64,000 bases of DNA from an uncultured Eubacteriales bacterium (GCA_934630515.1 CAKTVV010000002.1:186001-250000), one strand, 5' to 3'; positions 1 through 9,228 are shown, numbered from the stretch's first letter. Program-made: numbers and translations. Notes: a model not told the origin generated them from the sequence alone.

Positions 1-6
1 AGCGGC

Positions 7-2241
7 TCACGTCAGCGCCTCGTGGAAGGTGCGGCGGATGACCTCCTGCTGCTGCTCCCGGGACAGCTTATGGAAATTCACCGCATACCCGGACACCCGG
101 ATGGTGAGATTGGGATACGCCGTCGGATCGTGATACGCCGCCAGCAGGGTCTCCCGGTTCAGCACATTGACGTTGATATGGTGGGCATTCTGGGCGAAAT
201 ACCCGTCCAGCACCGCCACCAGATTCTCCGTCCGCTCCTCCGGGGGGCGCCCCAGCGCCCCCGGCACGATGGAAAAGGTGTTGGAGATGCCGTCCCGGCA
301 ATCGTCATAGGACAGCTTCGCCACCGAGTTGAGGGACGCCAGCGCCCCCCGCCGCTCCCGGTTGTGCATCGGATTGGCACCGGGGGCAAAGGGCTCTCCG
401 GCTCCCCGTCCGTCGGGGGTGGCGCCGGTATGCTTGCCGTACATCACATTGGAGGTGATCGTCAGCACCGACAGGGTATGCTCCGCCCCCCGATAGGCGG
501 GGGTCTTCCGCAGCTCCTCGATGGTGCGGTGGGTCAGCTGCCGGGCGATGGTATCCACCCGATCGTCGTCGTTGCCGAACCGGGGGAACTCCCCCTCGGT
601 TCTGAAATCCACGATATAGCCCTGCTCATTACGCACCGGGTGCACGGCGGCATACCGGATGGCGGAGAGGGAATCGGCGATGACCGACAGCCCCGCCACG
701 CCAAACGCCATAAACCGATGCACCGCCGTATCATGGAGCGCCATCTGCTCCTTTTCATAGGCGTATTTGTCATGCATGCAGTGAATCACATTCATGGTGT
801 TCACATACAGCCGTGCCAGCCACGTCAGGTATTCATAGAAGTTGGAGAGCACCGCATCATAATCCAGCACCTCTCCCGCCATGACCGGCTTTTGGGGCCC
901 CAGCCGCAGTCCGGTGGCGGCGTCCACGCCGCCGTTGAGGGAGAGCAGCAGCAGCTTGGGCAGGTTGCAGCGGGCGCCGAAAAACTGCATCTGCTTGCCG
1001 ATGCGCATAGCGGACACGCAGCAGGCGATGGCATAATCGTCCCCGTAGAGGGGGCGCATCAGGTCGTCATTCTCATACTGAATGGAATCGGTATCGCAGG
1101 AGACCCGGGCGCAGAACCGCTTAAAGCCCTCCGGCAGTCCCGCCGCCCACAGCACCGTCAGGTTCGGCTCCGGCGCCGGCCCCAGCGTATAGAGGGTGTG
1201 GAGCATCCGGAAGCTGGTCTTGGTGACCAGCGTGCGGCCGTCCTCCCCCATGCCGCCCACCGCCTCGGTGATCCACATGGGATCGCCGCCGAACAGCTCG
1301 TTGTATTCCGGGGTGCGGAGGTGGCGTGCCGCCCGCAGCTTCATCACGAAATCGTCCATCAGCTCCTGCGCACCGCTCTCGTCCAGCACGCCCCGCTCCA
1401 GATCCCGCTGGATATAAATATCCAGAAAGCTGCTGACCCGTCCCAGCGACATGGCAGCGCCGTTCTGCTCCTTAATGGCTGCCAGATAGGCGAAATACAG
1501 CCACTGGATCGCCTCCCGGGCATCCGCCGCCGGGCGGGAGATGTCATAGCCGTAGCTCTGCGCCATCCTCCGGGTGCTTTCCAGCGCCGCCAGCTGCCCC
1601 GCCAGCTCCTCCGCCAGCCGGATATGCTCCTCGTCGAAATCCGCCCCGGTCAGCGCCGCCTTATCCCGCTTTTTTTCTTCAATGAGCCGCTCCAGCCCAT
1701 ACAGCGCCACCCGGCGGTAGTCCCCGATGATGCGACCCCGCCCATAGGCGTCCGGCAGACCGGTGATGATATGGGTCTTGCGTGCCAGCCGCATTTCCGG
1801 CGTGTACGCCCGGAACACCCCGTCGTTGTGGGTGGTGCGGTAGCGGAATTCCCGCTCCACCGTCTCCCCCAGCGTGTAGCCGTAGGCTTCACATGCCTGC
1901 CGTGCCATGCGGATGCCGCCGAAGGGGTTGACCCCCCGGCACAGGGGGCGCTCCGTCTGCAGACCCACGATCAATTCCCGCTCCCGGTCGATATAGCCGG
2001 GGGCGTGGCTTTCGATGGTCATGGTGGTATCCGCATCCACCTCCAGCACCCCGCCCTTTTCCCGCTCCCGGGCAAACAGGGCGTTCAGCTCCTCCATCAC
2101 CGCTGCGGTGCGGGGGGTCGCCGCCGCCAGAAAGCCGTCGTCCCCCGTATAGGGGGTATAGTTCCGCTGAATGAAATCCCGGACATCCACGGTATCCTCC
2201 CAGACGCCGTTTCGGAAGCCCTCCCACTGCGTATACTGCAT
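7..2241 (-). CDS. pflB: Pyruvate formate-lyase (formate C-acetyltransferase)
   Basis: Glycyl-radical enzyme that converts pyruvate and CoA to acetyl-CoA and formate in the anaerobic cytoplasm. The adjacent active-site cysteines are at residues 407-408 (context IACCVSAMRIG), and the radical glycine is at about residue 718 in RVSGYAVNF near the C-terminus, both where the family expects them. The 744-residue length is normal. I chose the ATG at 2241 because GAGGAG lies six bases upstream; an in-frame ATG ten codons earlier has no good ribosome binding site. The activating enzyme is not in the window and may lie beyond the left edge, downstream of this gene. It is transcribed divergently from the sugar-importer operon. 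Confidence 0.97.
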   Translation of the reverse strand: MQYTQWEGFRNGVWEDTVDVRDFIQRNYTPYTGDDGFLAAATPRTAAVMEELNALFAREREKGGVLEVDADTTMTIESHAPGYIDRERELIVGLQTERPLCRGVNPFGGIRMARQACEAYGYTLGETVEREFRYRTTHNDGVFRAYTPEMRLARKTHIITGLPDAYGRGRIIGDYRRVALYGLERLIEEKKRDKAALTGADFDEEHIRLAEELAGQLAALESTRRMAQSYGYDISRPAADAREAIQWLYFAYLAAIKEQNGAAMSLGRVSSFLDIYIQRDLERGVLDESGAQELMDDFVMKLRAARHLRTPEYNELFGGDPMWITEAVGGMGEDGRTLVTKTSFRMLHTLYTLGPAPEPNLTVLWAAGLPEGFKRFCARVSCDTDSIQYENDDLMRPLYGDDYAIACCVSAMRIGKQMQFFGARCNLPKLLLLSLNGGVDAATGLRLGPQKPVMAGEVLDYDAVLSNFYEYLTWLARLYVNTMNVIHCMHDKYAYEKEQMALHDTAVHRFMAFGVAGLSVIADSLSAIRYAAVHPVRNEQGYIVDFRTEGEFPRFGNDDDRVDTIARQLTHRTIEELRKTPAYRGAEHTLSVLTITSNVMYGKHTGATPDGRGAGEPFAPGANPMHNRERRGALASLNSVAKLSYDDCRDGISNTFSIVPGALGRPPEERTENLVAVLDGYFAQNAHHINVNVLNRETLLAAYHDPTAYPNLTIRVSGYAVNFHKLSREQQQEVIRRTFHEALT

Positions 2242-2313
2242 TGCCTGCTCCTCTCGTATCGTCAAGGTCACACCGGCTCATCCGGCGGTGCGACCGTTTT
2301 TGCGTGCAGTAGC

Positions 2314-2342
2314 ATAATACTATATATTGTGGTGCATGTCAA
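2314..2342 (-). promoter_or_regulatory. Promoter of pflB
   Basis: On the minus strand TTGACA and TATTAT are separated by 17 bases, followed by a leader of about 70 bases to the pflB start. The sequence upstream of the -35 (about 2343-2385) is very AT-rich compared with the surroundings. A redox or oxygen regulator site is plausible there, but I could not identify a known consensus. Confidence 0.75.
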
Positions 2343-2536
2343 TGATAATATCTATATTTTGATGTTTTTTTAAAAACTTTCCGAAATCTGCTGTTCTTTT
2401 GAGGAAAAGCGCCGAAAGCCGGTCGGACACAGCTTCGCTTGGCGGACAGACCGCATTTTTCCGCCGCTGTATAATTCGCCGGTTGGGACGCACACTATCG
2501 GTTGCACAGACATAGATGCAACAAAGGAGGATCACT

Positions 2537-3880
2537 ATGAAACGCTTTATCCGCTGGGGCGCTGCGCTGCTGGCGCTGCTGCTGGGCTTGCTGCCGCTGA
2601 CCGGCTGCGGCGGGGACTCGAAGAATCAGATCACCGTGCGGTATCTGAATTTCAAGCCCGAGATCGCCGACAAATATCAGGAACTGGCGACCGCCTATGA
2701 GCAGGAGACCGGAGTCCGGGTCATCGTCGATACCGCCGCCAACAACACCTATGAGCAGACCCTCATGGCGAAAATGTCCACCAACGAGGCGCCGACGCTG
2801 TTCCAGATCAACGGCCCCCGGGGCTACGCCAACTGGCGGGACTACTGCGCCGATCTGAAGGACACCCAGCTCTACGCCCATCTCACCGACAAGACGCTGG
2901 CGGTCACCGACGGCGACAAGGTGGTGGGTATCCCCTATGTGGTGGAGGGCTACGGCATTATTTATAATACCGCCGTCACCGACCGGTATTTTGCCCTCGC
3001 CGACCGGCAAACTGCCGTGCAGTCCATGGACGAGATCCGCAGCTTTTCAGCGCTGCGGACGGTGGTGGAGGATATGCAGGCGCACAAGGCGCAGCTGGGG
3101 CTGCAGGGGGTGTTCGCCTCCACCTCGCTGAAAGCCGGAGAGGACTGGCGCTGGCAGACCCATCTGGCGAACGTGCCGGTCTACTACGAATTCAAGGAGC
3201 GGCAGGTGGACCTGACCTCCGACGACACCAAGGAGCTGCAGTTTCAGTACGCCGAGCAGTTCAAGAGCCTGTTTGACCTGTATATCCGCAACTCCGTCAC
3301 CGAGCCGAAGCTGCTGGGCAGCAAGACAGTCACCGATTCCATGGCGGAGTTTGCGCTGGAGCAATGCGCCATGGTGCAGAACGGCAACTGGGCGTGGAGC
3401 CAGATCCAGGATGTGCCGGGAAACAAGGTGAAAGGCGACAATCTCCGGTATCTGCCCCTGTACACCGGCGTGACCGGGGAGGAGCAGCAGGGACTGTGCG
3501 TGGGCACGGAGAATTTCTACGCCATCAACGCCAAGGCGGACGAGGCATCCCAAAAAGCGGCGGCGGATTTCATCTACTGGATGTATTCCAGCGACAAAGG
3601 CAAGCAGTATGTGACCCATGAATTTGGGTTCATCGCCCCCTTTGATACCTTTACGGACGCCGACAAGCCGGAGGACCCGTTGGCACGGCAGGTGATGGAC
3701 TGGATGAGCCGGGAGGGGGTCACCTCCGTCCCGTGGAACTTCACGCTGTTCCCCTCCCAGACCTTTAAGGAAAATTTCGGCAATTCCCTGCTGAAATACG
3801 CTCAGGGCACCAAGGACTGGGCGCAGGTCAAGACGGATATGATCGCCGATTGGAAGAAAGAGAGCACTGCCGCCGGTTAA
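2537..3880 (+). CDS. Sugar ABC transporter substrate-binding lipoprotein (maltodextrin type)
   Basis: Extracellular solute-binding protein of the carbohydrate family 1 type, tethered to the membrane by a lipid. A signal peptide ends in the lipobox LTGC with the lipidated cysteine at residue 24. The mature part has the usual binding-protein layout of about 420 residues. The start is the ATG at 2537, preceded by AAAGGAGG with seven bases between; an earlier in-frame ATG at 2516 has no such site. It is the first gene of an operon with two permeases and a glycogen/maltodextrin phosphorylase, which points to maltodextrins or related alpha-glucans as cargo. The substrate is inferred from context only. 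Confidence 0.9.
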   Translation: MKRFIRWGAALLALLLGLLPLTGCGGDSKNQITVRYLNFKPEIADKYQELATAYEQETGVRVIVDTAANNTYEQTLMAKMSTNEAPTLFQINGPRGYANWRDYCADLKDTQLYAHLTDKTLAVTDGDKVVGIPYVVEGYGIIYNTAVTDRYFALADRQTAVQSMDEIRSFSALRTVVEDMQAHKAQLGLQGVFASTSLKAGEDWRWQTHLANVPVYYEFKERQVDLTSDDTKELQFQYAEQFKSLFDLYIRNSVTEPKLLGSKTVTDSMAEFALEQCAMVQNGNWAWSQIQDVPGNKVKGDNLRYLPLYTGVTGEEQQGLCVGTENFYAINAKADEASQKAAADFIYWMYSSDKGKQYVTHEFGFIAPFDTFTDADKPEDPLARQVMDWMSREGVTSVPWNFTLFPSQTFKENFGNSLLKYAQGTKDWAQVKTDMIADWKKESTAAG

Positions 3881-3904
3881 CCGGCGGCTAAGGAGGCGAC
3901 ACCG

Positions 3905-4750
3905 ATGAATGAACCTTTGCGGCGGTATTTTCCCCTGTTCGTGCTGCCGACGCTGCTGGCGTTCTGTCTGGCGTTCGTGGCGCCGTTTATGCTGGGGGTG
4001 GGGCTGTCCTTTACCCGGTTCACCACCGTCACCGATGCCCGGTTCGTGGGGCTGGACAACTATATCCGGGCATTTACCGACGACGGGGAATTCCTCCATG
4101 CGCTGGGGTTCACCGCCCTGTTTGCGGCGGTGGCGATCGTGACGGTGAATGTGCTGGCATTTGGGCTGGCGCTGTTGCTCACCCGGGGGCTGCGGGGGAC
4201 GAACCTGTTCCGCTCGGTGTTCTTCCTGCCCAATCTCATCGGCGGCATCGTGCTGGGCTATATCTGGAACCTGCTCATCAACGGCGTGCTGGGGCTGTGG
4301 GGGGTGGACATCACCTTTTCCGCCGCCTACGGCTTTTGGGGGCTGGTGCTGCTGACCAACTGGCAGCTCATCGGCTATATGATGGTGATCTATATTGCGG
4401 GGCTGCAGAATGTGCCCCGGGAGCTGCTGGAGGCCGCCGCCATCGACGGCGCCTCCTCCCGGCAGACCCTGCTGCGGGTCAAGCTGCCGTTGGTGATGCC
4501 CTCGGTGACCATCTGCACCTTTCTGACCCTCACCAACGCCTTTAAGATGTTCGACCAGAATCTGGCGCTGACCGCCGGGGCGCCGGAGCGCCGCACCCAA
4601 ATGCTGGCGCTGAACATCTACCAGACCTTTTACGGACGCACCGGCTGGCAGGGCGTGGGGCAGGCCAAGGCGGTGCTGTTCTTCCTGCTGGTGGGAGCGC
4701 TGGCGTTTTTGCAGCTGTGGCTGACCCGCAGGAGGGAAGTACAAGTATGA
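3905..4750 (+). CDS. Sugar ABC transporter permease, MalF/UgpA type
   Basis: Inner-membrane permease subunit of 281 residues with about six hydrophobic segments. The cytoplasmic EAA loop that contacts the ATPase is visible as EAAAIDGASSRQTLLRVKLP, about 100 residues from the C-terminus. Start ATG follows AGGAGG. It lies 24 bases after the binding-protein gene. The stop codon is embedded in a 14-bp hairpin, and three structured repeats separate it from the partner permease, an unusual arrangement for two obligate partner subunits. Confidence 0.93.
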   Translation: MNEPLRRYFPLFVLPTLLAFCLAFVAPFMLGVGLSFTRFTTVTDARFVGLDNYIRAFTDDGEFLHALGFTALFAAVAIVTVNVLAFGLALLLTRGLRGTNLFRSVFFLPNLIGGIVLGYIWNLLINGVLGLWGVDITFSAAYGFWGLVLLTNWQLIGYMMVIYIAGLQNVPRELLEAAAIDGASSRQTLLRVKLPLVMPSVTICTFLTLTNAFKMFDQNLALTAGAPERRTQMLALNIYQTFYGRTGWQGVGQAKAVLFFLLVGALAFLQLWLTRRREVQV

Positions 4751-4772
4751 AAGCCTACGGCTTTCATACTTG
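4742..4772 (+). repeat. Perfect 14-bp hairpin spanning the permease stop codon
   Basis: CAAGTATGAAAGCC at 4742-4755 and its exact reverse complement at 4759-4772 flank a three-base loop. The stop codon TGA (4748-4750) is inside the left arm. The right arm runs directly into the first structured repeat, and the hairpin resembles a rearranged copy of the linker hairpin found between the repeat units. Confidence 0.85.
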
Positions 4773-4777
4773 GCGTT

Positions 4778-5045
4778 TTGGAGCTTTCGTTGTCTGAACG
4801 ACAACGATTTTGCGTTGCAAAATCAGCTCCAATTCCGCACACAAAGTATGGCAGTGTAGGCTTTTGTGCTTGGCTTTTTGGAGCTTTCGTTGTCTGAACG
4901 ACAACGATTTTGCGTTGCAAAATCAGCTCCAATTCCGCACACAAAGTATGGCAGTGTAGGCTTTTGTGCTTGGCGTTTGGGGCTTTCGTTGTCTGAACGA
5001 CAACAATTTTGCGTTGCAAAATCAGCTCCAATTCCGCACACAAAG
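4778..5045 (+). repeat. Three tandem ~100-bp structured intercistronic repeats
   Basis: Units begin at 4778, 4878 and 4977 (periods 100 and 99). Each unit folds: an outer stem TTGGAGCT/AGCTCCAA encloses a hairpin CGTTGTC-TGAAC-GACAACG and a hairpin GATTTTGC-GTT-GCAAAATC. The linkers form a weaker CACAAAG/CTTTTGTG stem. The third copy has substitutions that mostly keep pairing (TTGGGGCT still pairs by G-U; one closing pair of the first hairpin is lost). A degraded fourth piece follows to about 5085. The array lies between two permease genes of one operon. I see no coding potential on either strand; minus-strand frames through it only read the repeat. Confidence 0.9.
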
Positions 5046-5124
5046 CAAAGCGACTGACCGTTCCGGGTTGGCGTTTTGCGCTTTTATGCTACACAGGACA
5101 TGAGAAAGGAGGCACGATGCGTAT

Positions 5125-5970
5125 ATGAACGCAACGACCCGCACCCGGCGGGGGGACGGCTGGCGCACGGCGCTGCTGGCGGTGCTGGCGGTGGTGTTTC
5201 TCGTCCCCATCGGGCTGGTATTCATCAATTCCTTTAAGTCCCGGCTGTATATCTCCGGCGACCCCTTTGCTTTCCCCAACCGGGAGACCTTCGTGGGGCT
5301 GCTCAACTACCGCACCGGGCTGACCACCGCCGGATTTGGGGCGGCATTCGGGCGGTCGGTGTTCATCACCGTGGCGTCGGTGGTGCTGATCGTGCTCTGC
5401 ACCGCCATGACCGCCTGGTATCTCACCCGGGTACGCAGCTGGTGGACGCAGCCCCTATATTACCTTTTTGTGTTCAGTATGATCGTCCCCTTCCAGATGG
5501 TGATGTTCACCATGACCTATGTGGTGGGGCAGGTAGGGCTGAACACAGTCGTGGGGATCGTGCCGGTGTATCTGGGCTTCGGTGCCGGGCTGTCGGTGTT
5601 CATGCTGGCGGGGTTTGTCCGCAGCATCCCGCTGGACATCGAGGAGGCAGCCACCATCGACGGCTGCGACCCGCTCCAGTGCTTTTTCCGGGTAGTGTTT
5701 CCGGTGCTGCGCCCCACAGCGGTGACAGTGGCGATCCTCAACGCCATGTGGGTATGGAACGACTATCTGCTGCCCTATCTGGTGCTGGGCACCGGGCAGA
5801 AGACCGTACCGGTCGCCATTCAGATCGCCATGCAGGGCGCCTACGGCTCCACCGATTACGGCGGGCTGATGGCGATGCTGGTGCTGGCGGTGATCCCGAT
5901 CATTGCGTTTTATCTCATCGGGCAGAAATATATCGTCGAGGGCGTAATCGCCGGGGCGGTGAAAGGATGA
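5125..5970 (+). CDS. Sugar ABC transporter permease, MalG type
   Basis: Second membrane subunit of the importer, 281 residues, six hydrophobic segments, with the EAA loop EEAATIDGCDPLQCFFRVVF. A ribosome binding site (AAAGGAGG) lies at about 5105-5112. An out-of-frame ATG at 5117 opens a three-codon mini-frame that ends exactly at the true start, so initiation could involve reinitiation. The gene overlaps the phosphorylase by the ATGA sequence at 5967-5970, indicating translational coupling. No ATPase gene is present, so the transporter presumably borrows a shared MsmX-type ATPase encoded elsewhere. Confidence 0.92.
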   Translation: MNATTRTRRGDGWRTALLAVLAVVFLVPIGLVFINSFKSRLYISGDPFAFPNRETFVGLLNYRTGLTTAGFGAAFGRSVFITVASVVLIVLCTAMTAWYLTRVRSWWTQPLYYLFVFSMIVPFQMVMFTMTYVVGQVGLNTVVGIVPVYLGFGAGLSVFMLAGFVRSIPLDIEEAATIDGCDPLQCFFRVVFPVLRPTAVTVAILNAMWVWNDYLLPYLVLGTGQKTVPVAIQIAMQGAYGSTDYGGLMAMLVLAVIPIIAFYLIGQKYIVEGVIAGAVKG

Positions 5971-8345
5971 TGGATATGGATACAGCAAAGCTGCAGGCAG
6001 AACTGACCCGGCGGCTGGCACAGACAGAGCCGGGAGACTCGGCAGCGCTGCACCGGGCGGTGGCGGAAACGGTGATGGACGCCATCGCCCCGATCTGGGC
6101 ACGCTCCCGGCAGCAGCACGCCGCCGGGCGGCGGGCGTATTATCTGTCGGCGGAATTTCTGGTGGGCCGGGCGGTATACAACAACCTGCTGTGCGCCGGG
6201 CTGACCCAGCCGGTGGAGGCGGCGCTGCAGGCGGCGGGGACCGATCTGAGCGCCTTAGAGGATCTGGAGGACGCCGCTCTGGGCAACGGCGGGCTGGGGC
6301 GGCTGGCTGCCTGCTATCTGGACAGCGCCGCCACCCGGGGACTGCCGCTGGACGGCTACGGCATCCGCTATCGCTACGGGCTGTTCCGCCAGCGATTCCG
6401 AGACGGCTTTCAGCAGGAGCTGCCGGACGACTGGACCCGGGACGGCGACCCCTGGTCGATCCGCCAAGCCAAAGAACGGGTGCGGGTGTCGTTCGGATCG
6501 GGCGATGTGTGGGCAGTCCCCTACGATATGCCGATCCTCGGCTACGGCGCCGCCCACGCCGCCACCCTGCGGCTGTGGCAGTGTGAGCCGCTGGAGCCCT
6601 TTGATCTGGCCGCCTTTAACGAGCAGGACTATGACCGGGCGGTGGCGGCGAAAAACCGGGCGGAGGACATCTCCCGGGTGCTGTACCCCAACGATTCCGG
6701 CAGAAAGGGCAAGGTGCTGCGGCTGAAGCAGCAGTACTTCTTCACCGCCGCCTCCCTGCAGGATCTGCTGCGCACCTTTGCCCGCACCCACGGGGAGCGC
6801 TGGGAGCAGCTGGCGGACAACACCGCCATCCAGCTCAACGACACCCATCCGGTCATCGCCATTCCGGAGCTGATCCGGCTGCTGACCGGGCGGGGGGTGC
6901 CCTTTATCGGGGCGCTGGACATCGCCCGGCGGGTGTTTAACTACACGAACCACACCGTCATGCCCGAGGCGTTGGAGACCTGGGACATGGCGATCGTGGA
7001 GGAGGTCTGCCCGGCGATCGTACCGGTGGTACAGCAGCTGGCAGCGCAGCAGGAGCAGGAGCTGACCGCCGCCGGCGTGCCGAAGCTCCGCTGGAAGAGC
7101 CTGCAGCTGCTGCAGGGGGATACCCTCCACATGGCGTATCTGGCGTGCTGGGTGGCGGCGCACATCAACGGCGTGGCACAGCTGCACACCGACATCCTCA
7201 AGCAGACGGTGCTGAGCGAATTCCACCGGCTGTATCCGGAAAAGCTGGTCAACGTCACCAACGGCGTCACCCAGCGCCGCTGGCTGGGGCTGTGCAACCC
7301 GGGGCTGGCGGCATTCATCACCCGGCAGCTGGGGGACGAGGGCTGGCTCACCGATCTGTCCCGGCTGGGGGCGCTGGCGCCTCTGGCGCAGGAGGATGCC
7401 GCCATGGAGCAATTCCTCGCCATCAAGCGGGAGAACCAGCGGCGCTTAGCCGCCTACGTCCGCCGCCGGGAGGGGGTGGAGCTGCTGCCCGAGGCGCTCT
7501 ACGATGTGCAGATCAAGCGCCTGCATGAGTATAAGCGCCAGCTGCTGAATGCCCTGTGTATTCTGGAGCAGTATTTCCGGCTGCGGGAGGGGCAGCTGCC
7601 GGCGCAGCAGCCCACGGTATTCCTGTTCGGGGCAAAAGCCGCCCCCGGCTATCAGCGGGCAAAGGCCATCATCAAGCTCATCCACGAGATCGCCGCCCTC
7701 ATCGCCCGAGACCCGGCGGCGAGCCGGCTGATGCAGGTGGTGTTCGTGACGGACTACAACGTGTCCTATGCGGAGAAGATCATTCCGGCGGCAGATGTGT
7801 CGGTACAGATCTCCACCGCCGGGACGGAGGCCAGCGGCACCGGCAACATGAAGCTGATGCTCAACGGCGCCGTGACCATGGGCACCTACGACGGCGCCAA
7901 CATCGAGATCGTCCGGGCGGCAGGGGAAGAAAACAACTATATTTTCGGCGCCCGGGTGGAGGACATCCGCCGACTGGAGACAAGCTATACCCCCCGCCGC
8001 CTGTATGAAAGCGATCCCTCCATCCGCCGCTGTTTGGACGCTTTCACCGACGGCACATTGGACGACGGCGGCACCGGCTGGTTCCGGGAGCTGAAAGATT
8101 CGCTGCTGGAGGGGGCGGACTGGCACCGTCCGGATGCCTACTTTTTGCTGGCGGATCTCGAGGATTGTCTCAGCACCCGGCTGCGGCTCCAGCAGGATCA
8201 ACGGGAGGATCCGCTGGCATTTGCCCGCAAGCAGTGGCGCAATGTATGCGCCGCCGGATATTTTTCCTCCGACCGGGCGATCGAGGAATACGCCCGGGAG
8301 ATATGGCAGATCGCACGGTCGGAGTCAAAAGCCGCCCGCCGCTGA
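5967..8345 (+). CDS. glgP: Glycogen/maltodextrin phosphorylase
   Basis: Pyridoxal-phosphate enzyme that cleaves alpha-1,4-glucans with phosphate to give glucose 1-phosphate. The cofactor lysine is K629 in EASGTGNMKLMLNG, and the NGGLGRLAACYLDS and YDVQIKRLHEYKRQ motifs are intact. At 792 residues it is a normal bacterial member. The start ATG overlaps the permease stop (ATGA). A reading frame remains open far upstream on the same strand, but that part is a shadow of the permease gene. Together with the importer it would take up and phosphorolyse maltodextrins. A MalP-type specificity cannot be separated from GlgP by eye. Confidence 0.95.
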   Translation: MMDMDTAKLQAELTRRLAQTEPGDSAALHRAVAETVMDAIAPIWARSRQQHAAGRRAYYLSAEFLVGRAVYNNLLCAGLTQPVEAALQAAGTDLSALEDLEDAALGNGGLGRLAACYLDSAATRGLPLDGYGIRYRYGLFRQRFRDGFQQELPDDWTRDGDPWSIRQAKERVRVSFGSGDVWAVPYDMPILGYGAAHAATLRLWQCEPLEPFDLAAFNEQDYDRAVAAKNRAEDISRVLYPNDSGRKGKVLRLKQQYFFTAASLQDLLRTFARTHGERWEQLADNTAIQLNDTHPVIAIPELIRLLTGRGVPFIGALDIARRVFNYTNHTVMPEALETWDMAIVEEVCPAIVPVVQQLAAQQEQELTAAGVPKLRWKSLQLLQGDTLHMAYLACWVAAHINGVAQLHTDILKQTVLSEFHRLYPEKLVNVTNGVTQRRWLGLCNPGLAAFITRQLGDEGWLTDLSRLGALAPLAQEDAAMEQFLAIKRENQRRLAAYVRRREGVELLPEALYDVQIKRLHEYKRQLLNALCILEQYFRLREGQLPAQQPTVFLFGAKAAPGYQRAKAIIKLIHEIAALIARDPAASRLMQVVFVTDYNVSYAEKIIPAADVSVQISTAGTEASGTGNMKLMLNGAVTMGTYDGANIEIVRAAGEENNYIFGARVEDIRRLETSYTPRRLYESDPSIRRCLDAFTDGTLDDGGTGWFRELKDSLLEGADWHRPDAYFLLADLEDCLSTRLRLQQDQREDPLAFARKQWRNVCAAGYFSSDRAIEEYAREIWQIARSESKAARR

Positions 8346-8409
8346 CCCTCTGCAGAACGATCCGCATACGCCGGATCGCATCCGCCGGTAATTTCCCAAA
8401 AAGCACAAG

Positions 8410-8446
8410 GCGCCCGTGGCAGCAAAAAAGCTGCCACGGGCGCTTT
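8410..8446. terminator. Bidirectional intrinsic terminator between glgP and tatD
   Basis: Perfect 14-bp stem GCGCCCGTGGCAGC (8410-8423) with its complement at 8430-8443 and an A6 loop. It lies between the convergent glgP and tatD genes. The T run after it is short on both strands. Confidence 0.85.
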
Positions 8447-8454
8447 ACCGGTAT

Positions 8455-9228
8455 TTATTGCGGACAGACCCCAAACAGCCGGCAGGCATTCTCGTAGGTC
8501 TGCTGACACAGGTCTTCGGCAGTCTCCCCCCGGAGCTCCGCCAGCCGCCGGGCGGTGTGCGCAATCATCCCGGAGTGGTTCCGCTGTCCCCGGCAGGGCT
8601 CCGGCGCCAGATAGGGAGCATCCGTCTCCAGCAACAGCCGGTCGGCGGGAACAGCCGCCGCCACCTCCACCGCCCGGCGGGCGTTCTTAAAGGTGACCAC
8701 GCCGCCCATGCCGATATACAGCCCCCAGCCGGTCAGCTGCCGCATCATCTCCACACTGCCGGAGAAGCAATGCACCACCCCACGGGGCTTATACTCCTCT
8801 AGAATCTTCAGCGTATCCTCATGGGCGTCCCGGTCGTGGATCACCACCGGCAGATTCCGCTCCTGCGCCAGCGCCAGCTGCCGCCGGAACCATTCCCGCT
8901 GCACCTCCCGGGGGGCACCGTCCTCATAGTGATAATCCAGCCCGATCTCGCCGATGGCGCAGCAGGCGGGGTCGGCGGAGAGGGTATAGATCTCCCGCAG
9001 CCACTCGTCCGGCGCCTGCCCCACCGCCTCCGGGTGGACACCGACGGCGCCGAACAGAAATCCCGGGTACCGGCGGCACAGCGCCAACGTCCGCCGGGCG
9101 GAGTCCGGGTCTACGGCAGCGGTCACCACCGCCCGCACCCCCTGCTCCGGCAGCGCTTCCAGCAGCGCCGCCCGGTCGGCGTCAAAGGCGGCATCGTCAT
9201 AGTGGGCATGGGTATCGAAGATCTGCAT
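8455..9228 (-). CDS. tatD: TatD family metal-dependent hydrolase (DNase)
   Basis: TIM-barrel metallohydrolase of 257 residues. The N-terminal metal motif DTHAHYDD supplies H7 and H9; GEIGLDYHYED and VVHCFSGS follow, and the late metal aspartate is in LLLETDAPYLAP. Family members are 3'-5' DNases or peptidyl hydrolases of the cytoplasm. It is probably read by some transcription passing the ptsH terminator or from an unrecognised promoter just upstream. It converges with glgP. Confidence 0.92.
   Translation of the reverse strand: MQIFDTHAHYDDAAFDADRAALLEALPEQGVRAVVTAAVDPDSARRTLALCRRYPGFLFGAVGVHPEAVGQAPDEWLREIYTLSADPACCAIGEIGLDYHYEDGAPREVQREWFRRQLALAQERNLPVVIHDRDAHEDTLKILEEYKPRGVVHCFSGSVEMMRQLTGWGLYIGMGGVVTFKNARRAVEVAAAVPADRLLLETDAPYLAPEPCRGQRNHSGMIAHTARRLAELRGETAEDLCQQTYENACRLFGVCPQ

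Noticed and set aside
22..2373. A 783-codon open frame on the plus strand opposite pflB
   Set aside because: It is a mirror of the GC-rich pflB codons, with His/Gln/Arg/Pro-rich composition and no domain; pflB shows all catalytic residues. The same applies to the long frames opposite ffh, spoIIE, SNF2, pckA, GH36 and GH31.
4630..5041. Minus-strand small proteins encoded by the repeats
   Set aside because: The frames only exist because the repeat period keeps them open; no ribosome binding site and low-complexity repeated peptides.
4778..5045. CRISPR array
   Set aside because: The ~100-base period is filled by the repeat itself. There are no unique spacers, and the copies differ in ways consistent with RNA folding.
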